Shown here: one piece after another, positions 24,056-32,854 of the stretch
How positions within the stretch are numbered: position 1 is the first letter of the stretch
How the letters are laid out: the number at the start of each line of letters is the position of its first letter
Origin: Pseudopelobacter sp964542535
GTDB taxonomy: Bacteria > Desulfobacterota > Desulfuromonadia > Geobacterales > Pseudopelobacteraceae
Direction: 5' to 3'
Assembly: GCA_964542535.1 (NCBI GenBank)
Contig: CAZIUE010000009.1
Location: forward strand, 62,001 to 126,000
DNA length: 64,000 nt
Program-made: the position numbers and the translations under genes
Notes under the pieces: model-generated
What the model was told of the DNA's origin: nothing
Database searches by the model: none
What the model saw: only the letters and a program-made list of their open reading frames with translations

Positions 24056-24883
24056 TCACTCCTCCCCTTTCATGATGCTTTTCCAGGCAGCCAATAACTT
24101 TTCCATATCCGGATTATGAATAGGGTCAAAATGGCCTAAAAGTGCCCAGACAATGGGCTGCTTGGAAGACATGACCTGCTCCAGTCGCCCGACGATGAAC
24201 CTTACATCGGCGCCTGGCTCAGGCTTGGGTGGCCGGTCCAGGCCCAATTCCTTGGGGGCGACCAGGAGCCCCAGTTCGGGCACAAAAACCATCATGTAGG
24301 TTGGAGTGTGCACGCCAGGCGTAGGCAGGAGGCGGAAGGTCAGGTTGCCTACATGCAGTGCTTCGTCCTTGCAAACCAGCCGGTTGGGAGGCTCCAGCCT
24401 CAGGTTCTCAAAAGCCTCCGTAGCCACAGCCCTCGTATAAGCTTGTCCATCGGGACTCGGATCGATTGACTGAATGCTTTCCATGGAATGACGCAACGAG
24501 ATCTCGGTCCCGTATTCCCCTGCCATGGCGACCGGCACTCCCGCCTGGCCCACGAGTGTGGCGTCGCTGAAGGCTTGGTTGCCAAAGACATGATCCCAAT
24601 GATGATGTGTATTAAGAACATGACTCACAGGCTTTCCAAAAGTACGCTCCGCCAGCTTCCGGCCAATTGCAGCAGCACTCGGAGATGACCAGGTGTCAAT
24701 CACGACGAGACTTGGACCAGCATCCAGGACCGTCATCATATCCTTCCATGGACCACGCTGAAGCACCAGGATTCTCTCTGACAAGCGTACTTCTGAAATA
24801 TCGTTCCGACTGCCGGCAAGCGCCGTACCACAGAGAGCGTTTAGTGAACAAAGCATAATAACGATTGCAATAAAGCATCTCAT
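24056..24883 (-). CDS. Secreted metallo-beta-lactamase-fold hydrolase
   Basis: 275 residues from the ATG at 24881-24883, with GGAGGTGTGG upstream. An N-terminal signal peptide (MRCFIAIVIMLCSLNALCGT, cleavage probably after ALA) is followed by an MBL domain with the zinc motif THHHWDH (about residue 95), a later VHTPTYMMVF block and GHFDPIHNP near the C-terminus. The substrate is unknown; the family includes periplasmic SoxH/quinoprotein-relay-type hydrolases. It follows hyuB by 52 bases on the same strand and may be co-transcribed. Confidence 0.82.
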   Translation of the reverse strand: MRCFIAIVIMLCSLNALCGTALAGSRNDISEVRLSERILVLQRGPWKDMMTVLDAGPSLVVIDTWSSPSAAAIGRKLAERTFGKPVSHVLNTHHHWDHVFGNQAFSDATLVGQAGVPVAMAGEYGTEISLRHSMESIQSIDPSPDGQAYTRAVATEAFENLRLEPPNRLVCKDEALHVGNLTFRLLPTPGVHTPTYMMVFVPELGLLVAPKELGLDRPPKPEPGADVRFIVGRLEQVMSSKQPIVWALLGHFDPIHNPDMEKLLAAWKSIMKGEE

Positions 24884-24935
24884 CTCCACACCTCCAATTT
24901 CTCCTGATGCCCCCAACGAGCAGAGGCGAATCCCT

Positions 24936-26498
24936 TTACTTCTCTCCCCAGCCGCCACCGCCGGGGGTCTCGATGCGCACGGTATCCCCCTTCTTCAGGA
25001 CCGCATGGAATTTGCCGGGCATCTCGCGGCGCTCGCCGCCGGAGACGATGACATTCTTTCCCGGCGTGCCGGGCGCGCCCCCCCGTAACCCGTACGGCCC
25101 CCTCCCACGCCGCTCCGAGAGGACGGTGATCTCGCAGTCGGAGAGCAGCCGGATCTCGCGCACCATGCCATCCCCCCCCCTGTGCCTGCCGTCGCCGCCG
25201 GTGCCCGTGCGGATGGAATACTCGGTGACCCGGAAGGGATAACTGTACTCCAGCGCCTCGACCGGGGTGTTCAGGGTGTTGGTCATGTGGGAGTGCACGG
25301 CGCTCTCGCCCGCCCCGCGGGAGCTGGCGCCCATGCCGCCGGCCAGGGTCTCGTAGTAGGCGAACGGCTGGCCGGTGCGCTCGTCCAGGCCGCCGATGGT
25401 GACGTTGTTCATGGTCCCCTGGCTGGCCGCCGGGATGCGCCCGGGCATGGCCTCGGCCAGCGCGCCGAGCACCACATCCACCACGCGCTGGGACGTCTCC
25501 ACGTTGCCCCCCGCCACCGCCGCCGGGAAAACGGCGTCAAGGAGTGAGCCCCTGCGGGTCACCACCTGGATGGGGCGGAGGATCCCCGCGTTGGTCGGGA
25601 TGTCGTGCTCGACCAGCGAACGGAAGACGTAGAGCACCGCGGAGAGGGTGATGGAGCGCACGGCGTTGACGCTCCCCCTGACCTGGTCGTCGGTGGCGCT
25701 GAAATCAAGGCGAGCGGTATCGCCGCGGACGGTCATGGCCAGGTCGATGGCCACGTCCTCGCCCCCCAGGCCGTCGCCGTCCATGAAATCGCGGAAACGG
25801 TACTCGCCGTCCGGAATGGCCGCGATTGTTCTGCGGGTGATGCGCTCGGCGTACTCCATCAGGCTTTCGGCGTAGAAGCCGACGCTCTCCAGGCCGTACG
25901 TACGGATCAGCTCGCTCATCCGCTTCACGCCGATGTGGTTGGCCATGATCTGTGCCCCAAAGTCCCCCTCGCGCTCCATCGGGGTGCGGACGTTGCTCAG
26001 GAGCAGCGCCATCACCGACCGGTCGATCTCCCCCTGGCGCACGATTTTCACCGGCGGTATGATCAGACCTTCCTGATAGAGCGACGTGGAGAGCGGCATG
26101 GAACCGGCGGCCATGCCGCCCACGTCGGCGTGGTGCGCGCGATTGGCGACGTAGAACGCCGGCTTCTCCCCCCCGGCGAAGACCGGCGCCACCAGGGTGA
26201 TGTCCGGCAGGTGGGTGCCCCCCTTGAAGGGGTCGTTGAGCATGACCATGTCCCCTTCCCCGAACTCCAGGGACGCGATGGCACTCTGCACGGAAAGCGG
26301 CATGGAGCCGAGGTGCACCGGGATGTGCGCGGCCTGGGCGATCATCTCCCCCTCGGCGTCGAACAGGGCGCAGGAGAGGTCGCGGCGCTCCTTGATGTTG
26401 GGGGAAAAGGCCGTGCGGGTCAGGGTCACCCCCATCTCCTCGGAGATGGCCGAGAAACGGTTCTTGAATACTTCCAGCAGAATTGGATTGACGTTCAT
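24936..26498 (-). CDS. hyuB: Hydantoinase B / oxoprolinase family subunit
   Basis: 520 residues, the B subunit of an ATP-dependent N-methylhydantoinase/5-oxoprolinase/acetone-carboxylase-type enzyme. Typical blocks are FKGGTHLPDITLVAPVF, NRAHHADVGGMAAGSMP, the FDFSATDDQVRGS-like LDFSATDDQVRGSVN, and a Gly-rich C-terminus GGGGWGEK. The start ATG at 26498 overlaps the hyuA stop (4 bases). The last 75 codons are duplicated at 20632-20861. The substrate cannot be told from sequence. Confidence 0.9.
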   Translation of the reverse strand: MNVNPILLEVFKNRFSAISEEMGVTLTRTAFSPNIKERRDLSCALFDAEGEMIAQAAHIPVHLGSMPLSVQSAIASLEFGEGDMVMLNDPFKGGTHLPDITLVAPVFAGGEKPAFYVANRAHHADVGGMAAGSMPLSTSLYQEGLIIPPVKIVRQGEIDRSVMALLLSNVRTPMEREGDFGAQIMANHIGVKRMSELIRTYGLESVGFYAESLMEYAERITRRTIAAIPDGEYRFRDFMDGDGLGGEDVAIDLAMTVRGDTARLDFSATDDQVRGSVNAVRSITLSAVLYVFRSLVEHDIPTNAGILRPIQVVTRRGSLLDAVFPAAVAGGNVETSQRVVDVVLGALAEAMPGRIPAASQGTMNNVTIGGLDERTGQPFAYYETLAGGMGASSRGAGESAVHSHMTNTLNTPVEALEYSYPFRVTEYSIRTGTGGDGRHRGGDGMVREIRLLSDCEITVLSERRGRGPYGLRGGAPGTPGKNVIVSGGERREMPGKFHAVLKKGDTVRIETPGGGGWGEK

Positions 26499-28492
26499 GG
26501 ATGCGCCTCCCCCGCCTGGCGGATCTCCAGGATCAGGTTAGCGAAGGGATCGATGCTGCCGGTGGCGAACGGCGGCAGCACGATGGTCGAGCTGTATTCC
26601 ACCAGAATCGCGGGGCCATGAACGCTGTTGCCGGGGAGCAGCCTGTCGCGGTCGATGACCAGGGTCGGCATCCGCACGCCGTCGAAGAATGCGTCACGGC
26701 TCCCCAGCAGGGCGGCCGCCGGAACGTCCCTGCAGAGGCGTTCGGCCCGCGGCATCTCCGGCTTGACCGGCACGCCGCGCAGGCGCAGGCGGATGTTGAC
26801 GATCTCCACGCCCTTGTCCGGGTTGCTGTAGCCGTACTTCCGTTCGTGCAGTGCGGCAAAGGCCACAACAGAGTCCTGTCCAGCGTCGAAGGGGACGATG
26901 ATCTCGAAGGACTGCCCCTTGTAGCGCATATCCAGGAAACGCTCGACCTGGACCGCGTCCCCCCGGAACCCCTCGGCCGCCAGCTCCCCCCTCCCCTGCT
27001 CCTCCAGCGGAGCGAACAGGGAGAGCAGCTCCTCCGCGGGGGCACTGTGCTGGTCGCGCATGACGGTCAGGGAGTAGTCCTTGATCACGTCGGCCATGAC
27101 CATGCCCACGGCGGAGAGGATGCCAGGGTTCCGGGGCACGAAGACGCGGGGGATGGACAGCATCCTGGCCAGAAAGGCGCAGTGCATGCCGCCCGCGCCG
27201 CCGAAGGAGAAGAGCGAGAACTCGCGGGGGTCGAAGCCGCGCTCCACGGAGATGACGCGGATGGCGCGCTCCATGTTGCTGTTGGCGACGGCCAGAATCC
27301 CCTCGGCCAGTTCCACCGGGGTGAGCCCGGCCCTGGCCGCGGCCTCTTCCATGGCCCCCTGCAGCTTCCCGGTCTGCAGGGTCATTTCGCCGCCGAGGAA
27401 GCGCTCGGGGATCAGGCGGCCAAGGTAGAGGTTGGCGTCGGTGACGGTGATCTCCGAGCCTTTGCCGTAGCAGATCGGACCGGGGTCGGCCCCCGCGCTC
27501 CGGGGACCGACGGTAAGCGAGCCCCCCTCGTCCAGGCAGGCGATGGAGCCGCCTCCCGCGCCCACGGTGTGGATGTCGATCATGGGCACCTTCACCGGGT
27601 ACCCCACGATGGACGACTCCAGGGTCAGGGGCAGCTCGCCGTCGATCAGGGCGACGTCCGTGGAGGTACCCCCCATGTCGAAGGTGATCAGCCTGTGGAA
27701 GCCGGCGCGCCCAGCGATGGCGTGCGCGCCTACCGCACCGCCGGCCGGGCCGGAAAGGATGGTGCGCACGGGCTCGTTCATGGCGGTCTCGGCGGAGATG
27801 GAGCCGCCGTTGGACTGCATGATGCGCAGGGGATTCTCGCCCAGTTCCCGGCGCAGGCGGGACAGGTAGCGCTCCATTTTGGGGGAGACGTAGGCGTTGA
27901 TGACCGTGGTCGAGGTGCGCTCGAACTCGCGGAACTCGGCCAGGATCTCGTGGGAGACCGAGACCGGGATGCCCAGCTTCTGCACCAGCTGACGGAAACG
28001 GTTCTCGTGCCCGGGATTGAGATAGGAAAAGAGGAAGCAGACAGCCACGGACTCCACAGCGGCGTCGTCCAGCGCCCGCACCACGGCATGGGCGGACTCC
28101 TCGTCAAAGGGGGCTGTTTCGCGCCCCTCGCTGTCCACCCGCCCCCCCACGCCAAAGCGCAGTTCGGCGGGCACGATGAGCGGCTTCCTGCGGTAGGAGA
28201 GGTTGTGCAGTTCCCCGCGGTTCTGGCGGCCGATCTCCATGACGTCCTCGAAGCCCCGGTTGGTGACCAGCGCCGTCTTCACCCCCTTGCGTTCCAGGAT
28301 CGCGTTGGTGGCAACGGTAGAGCCGTGGACGACCTGCAGCGGCCGCCCTCCGGCAATCCGCTTCAGTCCCGCAATCACCGCTTCGGAAGGGTCGTGGGGA
28401 GTGGAGAGCCGCTTGTGCACCCCCCAGGTCTCTCCGTCCCTGAATATGAAGTCGGTGAACGTACCCCCGGTATCAACACCGATAATCAGCAT
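26495..28492 (-). CDS. hyuA: Hydantoinase A / oxoprolinase family subunit
   Basis: 665 residues from the ATG at 28490-28492 (GGAGGAG upstream); the longer frame to 28636 has no support. An actin-like ATPase domain begins with GVDTGGTFTDFIFRDGE and contains TNAILERKG, DMGGTSTDVALIDGE and GGGSIACLDEGGSL. Together with HyuB it forms a heteromer that hydrolyses or carboxylates a cyclic amide or ketone-type substrate at the cost of ATP. The operon order is hyuA-hyuB-(metallo-hydrolase). Confidence 0.92.
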   Translation of the reverse strand: MLIIGVDTGGTFTDFIFRDGETWGVHKRLSTPHDPSEAVIAGLKRIAGGRPLQVVHGSTVATNAILERKGVKTALVTNRGFEDVMEIGRQNRGELHNLSYRRKPLIVPAELRFGVGGRVDSEGRETAPFDEESAHAVVRALDDAAVESVAVCFLFSYLNPGHENRFRQLVQKLGIPVSVSHEILAEFREFERTSTTVINAYVSPKMERYLSRLRRELGENPLRIMQSNGGSISAETAMNEPVRTILSGPAGGAVGAHAIAGRAGFHRLITFDMGGTSTDVALIDGELPLTLESSIVGYPVKVPMIDIHTVGAGGGSIACLDEGGSLTVGPRSAGADPGPICYGKGSEITVTDANLYLGRLIPERFLGGEMTLQTGKLQGAMEEAAARAGLTPVELAEGILAVANSNMERAIRVISVERGFDPREFSLFSFGGAGGMHCAFLARMLSIPRVFVPRNPGILSAVGMVMADVIKDYSLTVMRDQHSAPAEELLSLFAPLEEQGRGELAAEGFRGDAVQVERFLDMRYKGQSFEIIVPFDAGQDSVVAFAALHERKYGYSNPDKGVEIVNIRLRLRGVPVKPEMPRAERLCRDVPAAALLGSRDAFFDGVRMPTLVIDRDRLLPGNSVHGPAILVEYSSTIVLPPFATGSIDPFANLILEIRQAGEAHP

Positions 28493-28867
28493 CTCTCCTC
28501 CAGGTTCAACTAATCGTACGGCATGCAAGGGGCGAAAATCATCCCGGGCACAACGCGTTGCCTGCGCATCGTAGCACAAGGGAGCATCGGTGAGTATACG
28601 TATCAATCCGTGGTTACCTGCCGCTAGTATGGTCAACCGGCTGAACCGAAGCGGAAAAGCAGTTGCCTTCCCGGCTGGCCGCGTCTAAATTCTGCGCATA
28701 GAACAGCTGCCGCTGCCGGACCCGCACGCCATCTCAAACTTGGTCGCCGGTATGGGGCAGCTGCTGGCCGGTTTCCTGAGCAAGGGACCTGCGGAGCGGA
28801 AATAGCCGCCCCGAGGCAGCTTCCCGGACGAACATCATCTATCAGTCACACCACCCAGGAGGACAGC
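28493..28867. other. Intergenic region between divergent hyuA and the next gene
   Basis: 375 bp. The plus strand has a 38-codon open stretch ending at TAG 28802-28804 (LVAGMGQLLAGFLSKGPAER) without a start or ribosome site, possibly a gene relic. No convincing promoter was found. AGGAGGACAGC before 28868 is the ribosome site of the next gene. Confidence 0.4.
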
Positions 28868-29248
28868 ATGAAAACGTACGTTACCGACGAGGGCACGGTC
28901 GTTGTGCCGGCCGGTATCATTTCCGAGGGTCCGGAGCCGTACCTGACAACGGCCAACGACCCCTGCCTTGAGGTCGGCACGACCCTGCGGGAAGAAGGCA
29001 ACCAGGACGGCCCGCGCCTGCGGGTCAGCGCCCCGGCACATCCCACCGCGGAGGGGAACTGGCATACCCCCCTGGAGACGCTGATGCAGGAGTTCTGCGT
29101 CCGCTACTCCTTCATCACCTTCACCCACAGCACCATCGCCGGCTCCATGGCCCAGGAGGCCGCAACCAGGGAGGAGGCCATCGACAAGGTGCGCGCCTGG
29201 CTGACCCTGATCTACCAGCCGGTGGAATTCGATTACGTTACCGTCTGA
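28868..29248 (+). CDS. Hypothetical protein, 126 residues
   Basis: A soluble acidic protein with a clear ribosome site (CCAGGAGGACAGC) before ATG 28868. Its sequence (VVVPAGIISEGPEPYLTTAN; FCVRYSFITFTHSTIAGSMA; EAIDKVRAWLTLIYQPVEF) matches no family that I can name. It stands alone between hyuA (divergent) and the macrodomain gene (convergent) and ends just before a hairpin. Composition matches the chromosome. Confidence 0.7.
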   Translation: MKTYVTDEGTVVVPAGIISEGPEPYLTTANDPCLEVGTTLREEGNQDGPRLRVSAPAHPTAEGNWHTPLETLMQEFCVRYSFITFTHSTIAGSMAQEAATREEAIDKVRAWLTLIYQPVEFDYVTV

Positions 29249-29267
29249 GCGTTCGCTGAACGCAGAA

Positions 29268-29297
29268 GGGGCGTCACCGCTCGAGCCGTGACGCCCC
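29268..29297. terminator. Convergent-gene hairpin
   Basis: GGGGCGTCAC at 29268-29277 pairs perfectly with GTGACGCCCC at 29288-29297 around a 10-base loop. There is no T-run. It is located between the stops at 29248 and 29312. Confidence 0.6.
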
Positions 29298-29311
29298 TCA
29301 CACACCGGATT

Positions 29312-29836
29312 CTAGCCGACCGCAAGCCCCAGGCTGGCGGCAACCTCCCGGTAGATCTTTTCCGCCTGACTGCTGAAGGGGACGAAGATGACCCGCTCCA
29401 GCCGCCCCCCCTTTTCCGCCTCTTCCCTGGCCACGGCGAGGGCGATGCGTGCCCCATCGGCCATGGGATAACCATAGATGCCGGCACTGATGGCGGGAAA
29501 GGCGATGCTGGCAAGGTTGTGCCGACGGGCCAGCTGGAAACAGCTGCGGTAGGCGTTTTCCAGGAGTTTCGGTTCCCCCCTGGCACCGCCGTGCCAGACC
29601 GGCCCAACCGTGTGGATCACGTGCCGGGCCGGCAGCAGGTAGCCCCCTGTCATGCGCGCTTCGCCGGTGGGACACCCTCCCAGGGTGGCGCACTCCTTCA
29701 CCAGATCAGGGCCGGCGGCGCGATGGATGGCGCCGTCCACCCCTCCTCCCCCCAGAAGACTGCTGTTGGCCGCATTGACGATGGCATCCACCCCCAGGGT
29801 GGTGATGTCGGTCTGAATGATCTCGATGCTGGTCAT
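29312..29836 (-). CDS. Macrodomain protein (O-acetyl-ADP-ribose deacetylase-like)
   Basis: 174 residues from the ATG at 29834-29836 (GGAGGAGTACGT upstream). A complete MacroD-type fold: VDAIVNAANSSLLGGGGVDG, HRAAGPDLVKEC, YLLPARHVIHTVGP and FPAISAGIYGYP, including the Asn and Asp residues that bind ADP-ribose. It hydrolyses O-acetyl-ADP-ribose or mono-ADP-ribosyl esters. There is no ADP-ribosyltransferase nearby, so general metabolite clean-up is likely. Confidence 0.93.
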   Translation of the reverse strand: MTSIEIIQTDITTLGVDAIVNAANSSLLGGGGVDGAIHRAAGPDLVKECATLGGCPTGEARMTGGYLLPARHVIHTVGPVWHGGARGEPKLLENAYRSCFQLARRHNLASIAFPAISAGIYGYPMADGARIALAVAREEAEKGGRLERVIFVPFSSQAEKIYREVAASLGLAVG

Positions 29837-29910
29837 ACGTACTCCTCCGCGCGTCGCGTCGTTCATGCCTCAATCATCCCTGATAGCAGGTTTGCCCAGC
29901 TTTGCAACCC

Positions 29911-30660
29911 CTACCCCTTCGCCTCGCCCCGCAGACCGATGATCACCTCGCGGTAGGGGATCTGTTTGCCCGAATCGGCAAGGGCCTGGCGGGTGGCCAG
30001 GGCGATACCGCCGCAGCAGGGCACCTCCATCTTCAGCACGGTAACGCTTTTGATGTCGGAGGTAACGAACAGCTCGGTCAATTTCCGCTGGTAGAAACCG
30101 TTGTCGTCCAGCTTGGGGCACCCCATGACCACCGCCTTCCCCTTGAGAAAATCTTCGTGGTAGCCGGCATAGGCCACCGGAACGCAATCGGCGGTAACCA
30201 GCAGGTCGGCGCCCTGGAAATAGGGAGCGCTGGTGGATACCAGGCTGAGCTGCACCGGCCACTGCCCCAGCTGACTCTGACGACTCCCCGCGGGTTGGTC
30301 CGGAGCGTCCTGCCGGGGACGGCCGAAGCTCATGGCCCGCGAACCGGGGCAGCCCCCCCCTTGGTGATGATGGCCGTGCGCCGCAGGGGCCGGTGGATGG
30401 TGGGGCGGCGCGACGTTGCCCTGACTCCGCAGGTGTCGCTCCACCGCCGCCTCGTCAAAGGCATCGGCCTCGCGCTCCTCCACGGTGATGGCGCCCAGGG
30501 GGCATTCCCCCAGGCAGGCCCCCAGGCCGTCGCACAGGTTGTCGGCGGCCAATACCGCCTTGCCGTTCACGATGCTGATGGCCCCTTCCGCGCAGGAGGG
30601 GACGCACTGACCGCACCCGTTGCATTTTTCCTGATCGATCCTGACGATTTTTCTGAGCAT
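29911..30660 (-). CDS. 4Fe-4S dicluster ferredoxin-type protein with Cys-containing C-terminal domain
   Basis: 249 residues. The N-terminal 60 residues hold two [4Fe-4S] motifs (CNGCGQCVPSC and CDGLGACLGEC, the second with CxxxxxCxxxC spacing). A His/Pro-rich linker (HHPPAPAAHGHHHQGGGCPG) leads to a C-terminal domain with LVTADCVPVAYAGYHEDFLK and VPCCGG. It resembles clostridial-type iron-sulfur proteins found with hybrid cluster proteins, but the exact role is unknown. It is the second gene after an HcpR-like operator, downstream of the ygbA-type gene, which suggests a function in nitrosative stress. Confidence 0.82.
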   Translation of the reverse strand: MLRKIVRIDQEKCNGCGQCVPSCAEGAISIVNGKAVLAADNLCDGLGACLGECPLGAITVEEREADAFDEAAVERHLRSQGNVAPPHHPPAPAAHGHHHQGGGCPGSRAMSFGRPRQDAPDQPAGSRQSQLGQWPVQLSLVSTSAPYFQGADLLVTADCVPVAYAGYHEDFLKGKAVVMGCPKLDDNGFYQRKLTELFVTSDIKSVTVLKMEVPCCGGIALATRQALADSGKQIPYREVIIGLRGEAKG

Positions 30661-30705
30661 GATCTGTTTCTCCTTTCGAGGTTGATGAGAGATTCCGGCA
30701 GAGGG

Positions 30706-31050
30706 TCAGAACAGGACGTGCCAGAGATAGTCCACTCTGCCCCTCATGATCATCCGTTTCCCCGCGTAGGCCATGACCTGGCGGATAATCCTCTGTTCCC
30801 GTTCTCCGTAGCAGTGAATCCGGCAGCGCCGGCAGCTCGGCTTGTTCCCCTCAAGGGGACATGCCAGCCGCTTCATCGCGGCGTATCCCATCAGGTAGCC
30901 GCACTCCCGGCAGAGCCGCACCGTCCCCAGTCCGGCGGGAAGCGGCACCTCGTGCCGGCCGGCGGTTGCGTGGTGCCCCGCGCAGTGGATGCCGATGAAG
31001 CGCGCCAGCAGTCTGATATCTTGTTTCTGCTGCCTGGTGATCGTTTCCAT
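30706..31050 (-). CDS. ygbA: Nitrous-oxide-stimulated promoter family protein (YgbA_NO)
   Basis: 114 residues covering the whole YgbA_NO family. Cys-rich motifs HCAGHH, RLCRECGYLMGYA and CPLEGNKPSCRRCRIHCY suggest a metal or Fe-S binding protein. E. coli ygbA is NO-inducible through NsrR. Here an HcpR-like palindrome lies 36 bases upstream of the start, and a ferredoxin-type gene follows after 45 bases, so the pair is probably a nitrosative-stress operon. Confidence 0.88.
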   Translation of the reverse strand: METITRQQKQDIRLLARFIGIHCAGHHATAGRHEVPLPAGLGTVRLCRECGYLMGYAAMKRLACPLEGNKPSCRRCRIHCYGEREQRIIRQVMAYAGKRMIMRGRVDYLWHVLF

Positions 31051-31085
31051 GGATGTGATCCTGCCATCCTGGAGCGGAAGCGGAC

Positions 31086-31099
31086 ATGACCCAGGTCAA
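31086..31099 (-). promoter_or_regulatory. HcpR-like (Crp/Fnr family) operator upstream of ygbA
   Basis: On the minus strand TTGACC-TG-GGTCAT at 31086-31099 contains a perfect TGACC-N2-GGTCA palindrome. HcpR, the nitrosative-stress Crp/Fnr regulator of anaerobes, has a TTGACC-N2-GGTCAA-type consensus. The site is in the divergent region between ygbA and mobB, close to the ygbA start. Confidence 0.6.
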
Positions 31100-31188
31100 T
31101 AAAGCACAGTCTTTTCCTTTGCATCCTTACGGCCTTTGGATTACAGTACCACATTCGTTAGATCATCGTTTTAGGGAGAAGATCGACC

Positions 31189-31701
31189 ATGTCCACCCCG
31201 GTCGTCGCCTTTGTGGCAAAATCCAATACCGGCAAGACAACCCTGCTGGAAAAGGTGATTCAGGAACTGGAGAAACGGGGTTACCGCATCGGTGCCGTCA
31301 AGCACGACGCCCACAGCTTCGAGATCGATCACCCGGGCAAGGATTCATACCGCCTGGCCGCCGCCGGCGCCGCCACCACGCTGATAACCTCTCCGGAGCG
31401 GCTGGCCCTCATCAAACGCCACAGCCGGACGCCGCCGCTGGAGGAGCTGGTGGGAACCTATTTCAACGACGTGGACATCGTACTCACCGAAGGATTCAAG
31501 CGGAGCTCCCTCCCCAAGATCGAGGTGCACCGCGGGGAGCGAAGCCCGACTCTGCTCTGCCGGGGCGAAGAGAACGATCCCTGCCTGCTGGCGGTCGCCA
31601 GCGACGAGCCGCTGGAGCTGGACGTGCCGGTTCTTGACATCAACAATCCGCTCCAGGTGGCCGATTTCGTTGAACAGAGGGTTCTCCGCTCCGACCGCTG
31701 A
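31189..31701 (+). CDS. mobB: Molybdopterin-guanine dinucleotide biosynthesis protein B
   Basis: 170 residues. A P-loop GTPase with Walker A AKSNTGKTTLLEKVI, then GAVKHDAHSFEIDHPGKDSY and DIVLTEGFKRSSLPKIEVHR, all typical of MobB. It assists MobA in attaching GMP to molybdopterin. AGGGAGAAG precedes ATG 31189. moaA and a MOSC gene follow on the same strand, forming a molybdenum cofactor cluster. Confidence 0.92.
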   Translation: MSTPVVAFVAKSNTGKTTLLEKVIQELEKRGYRIGAVKHDAHSFEIDHPGKDSYRLAAAGAATTLITSPERLALIKRHSRTPPLEELVGTYFNDVDIVLTEGFKRSSLPKIEVHRGERSPTLLCRGEENDPCLLAVASDEPLELDVPVLDINNPLQVADFVEQRVLRSDR

Positions 31702-31872
31702 CCAGGGATGTCCGTTGTACCAGACTGGAACGCGCATACCGACAGAGACAACAGCCAGCAGAAAGACATTCGCATACCTTCGCAGATCACAGGCTACATC
31801 CACAATGCCGTGCGTCCATCGCTTCCCCCAGGACTCCGTGGCAACAATCCAACGACCGTGTGATGGGTAGAC

Positions 31873-32853
31873 ATGAACCTGACCGATTCCCTGGGTAGAA
31901 AAATCAATTATCTGCGTCTCTCCATAACCGACCGCTGCAACATGCGCTGTTTTTACTGCATGCCCAGCATGGGGGTTGTGGACAAGGGACACAGGGCCGT
32001 GCTCAGTTACGAGGAACTGCTGCTGATCGCCGAGGTGGCGGTGGGGCTGGGCATCGAGAAGATCCGCGCCACCGGCGGCGAGCCGTTGGTACGGCTGGGC
32101 GTGGTCGGCTTTCTGGAGCGCCTGGCAGCCATCCCCGGACTGCGGCACCTGGCACTCACCACCAACGGGCTCCTGCTGGAAGAGATGGCCGGGGACCTGT
32201 TCCGGGCCGGTGTGCAGCGGCTGAACGTGAGCCTGGACTCCCTGAACCCCGAAACCTTCAGGAAAGTAACCCGCGGCGGCGACCTGAAGAAGGTGCTGGC
32301 CGGTCTGGACGCAGCAGAGCGGGCGGGATTCCCCCCCCCGAAGATCAACGTGGTGGCCATGCGCGGGGTGAACGACGACGAGATCCTGGATTTTGCCGAG
32401 TTGACCCTGAAGCGGGGCAATCCGGTGCGCTTCATCGAGTACATGCCTGCCATCAAGGAAAACGGCTGGCAGCGCTACTGCATCCCCGGCAGCGAAATCC
32501 TGGAGCGGATCGCCTCCCGCTATCCCCTGGAGGAGGTGGACCGGGGCATCTTCTCCGGCCCCTCGAAAGACTACCGTATCCCGGGGGCAACCGGCCACAT
32601 CGGCATCATCACCGCCGTATCCGGCCACTTCTGCAGCGAGTGCAACCGCATCCGGGTCACCTCCACCGGAAAGGCCAAGGGGTGCCTGTTCGCCGACGAG
32701 GCAACCGACCTGATCCCCTGGCTGCGGCCGCCGGACCGGGAGGGTCTGGAGAAGGTACTGAAGGAGGTGGTCATGAGCAAACCGGAACGCCACGGCATCA
32801 CCCAGGAAGGTTATCAGCACAAAAATTTCAACATGTCACAGATTGGAGGCTGA
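31873..32853 (+). CDS. moaA: GTP 3',8-cyclase MoaA (molybdenum cofactor)
   Basis: 326 residues. A radical SAM enzyme with the N-terminal cluster C22-N-M-R-C26-F-Y-C29 and a C-terminal second [4Fe-4S] site (SGHFCSECNRIRVTSTGKAK). The GEPL block is TGGEPLVRLG. The canonical C-terminal GG that activates catalysis is visible as the last two residues (QIGG). It converts GTP to 3',8-cyclo-7,8-dihydro-GTP. The 171-bp upstream gap shows no Moco riboswitch that I can recognise. Confidence 0.96.
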   Translation: MNLTDSLGRKINYLRLSITDRCNMRCFYCMPSMGVVDKGHRAVLSYEELLLIAEVAVGLGIEKIRATGGEPLVRLGVVGFLERLAAIPGLRHLALTTNGLLLEEMAGDLFRAGVQRLNVSLDSLNPETFRKVTRGGDLKKVLAGLDAAERAGFPPPKINVVAMRGVNDDEILDFAELTLKRGNPVRFIEYMPAIKENGWQRYCIPGSEILERIASRYPLEEVDRGIFSGPSKDYRIPGATGHIGIITAVSGHFCSECNRIRVTSTGKAKGCLFADEATDLIPWLRPPDREGLEKVLKEVVMSKPERHGITQEGYQHKNFNMSQIGG

Positions 32854-32854
32854 G

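Noticed and set aside
26501..28513. 670-residue plus-strand frame opposite hyuA
   Set aside because: Antisense shadow of a well-supported hydantoinase A gene, with no domain.
31702..31872. Possible molybdenum cofactor riboswitch before moaA
   Set aside because: I could not find the conserved Moco RNA blocks. Only short fortuitous stems are present.
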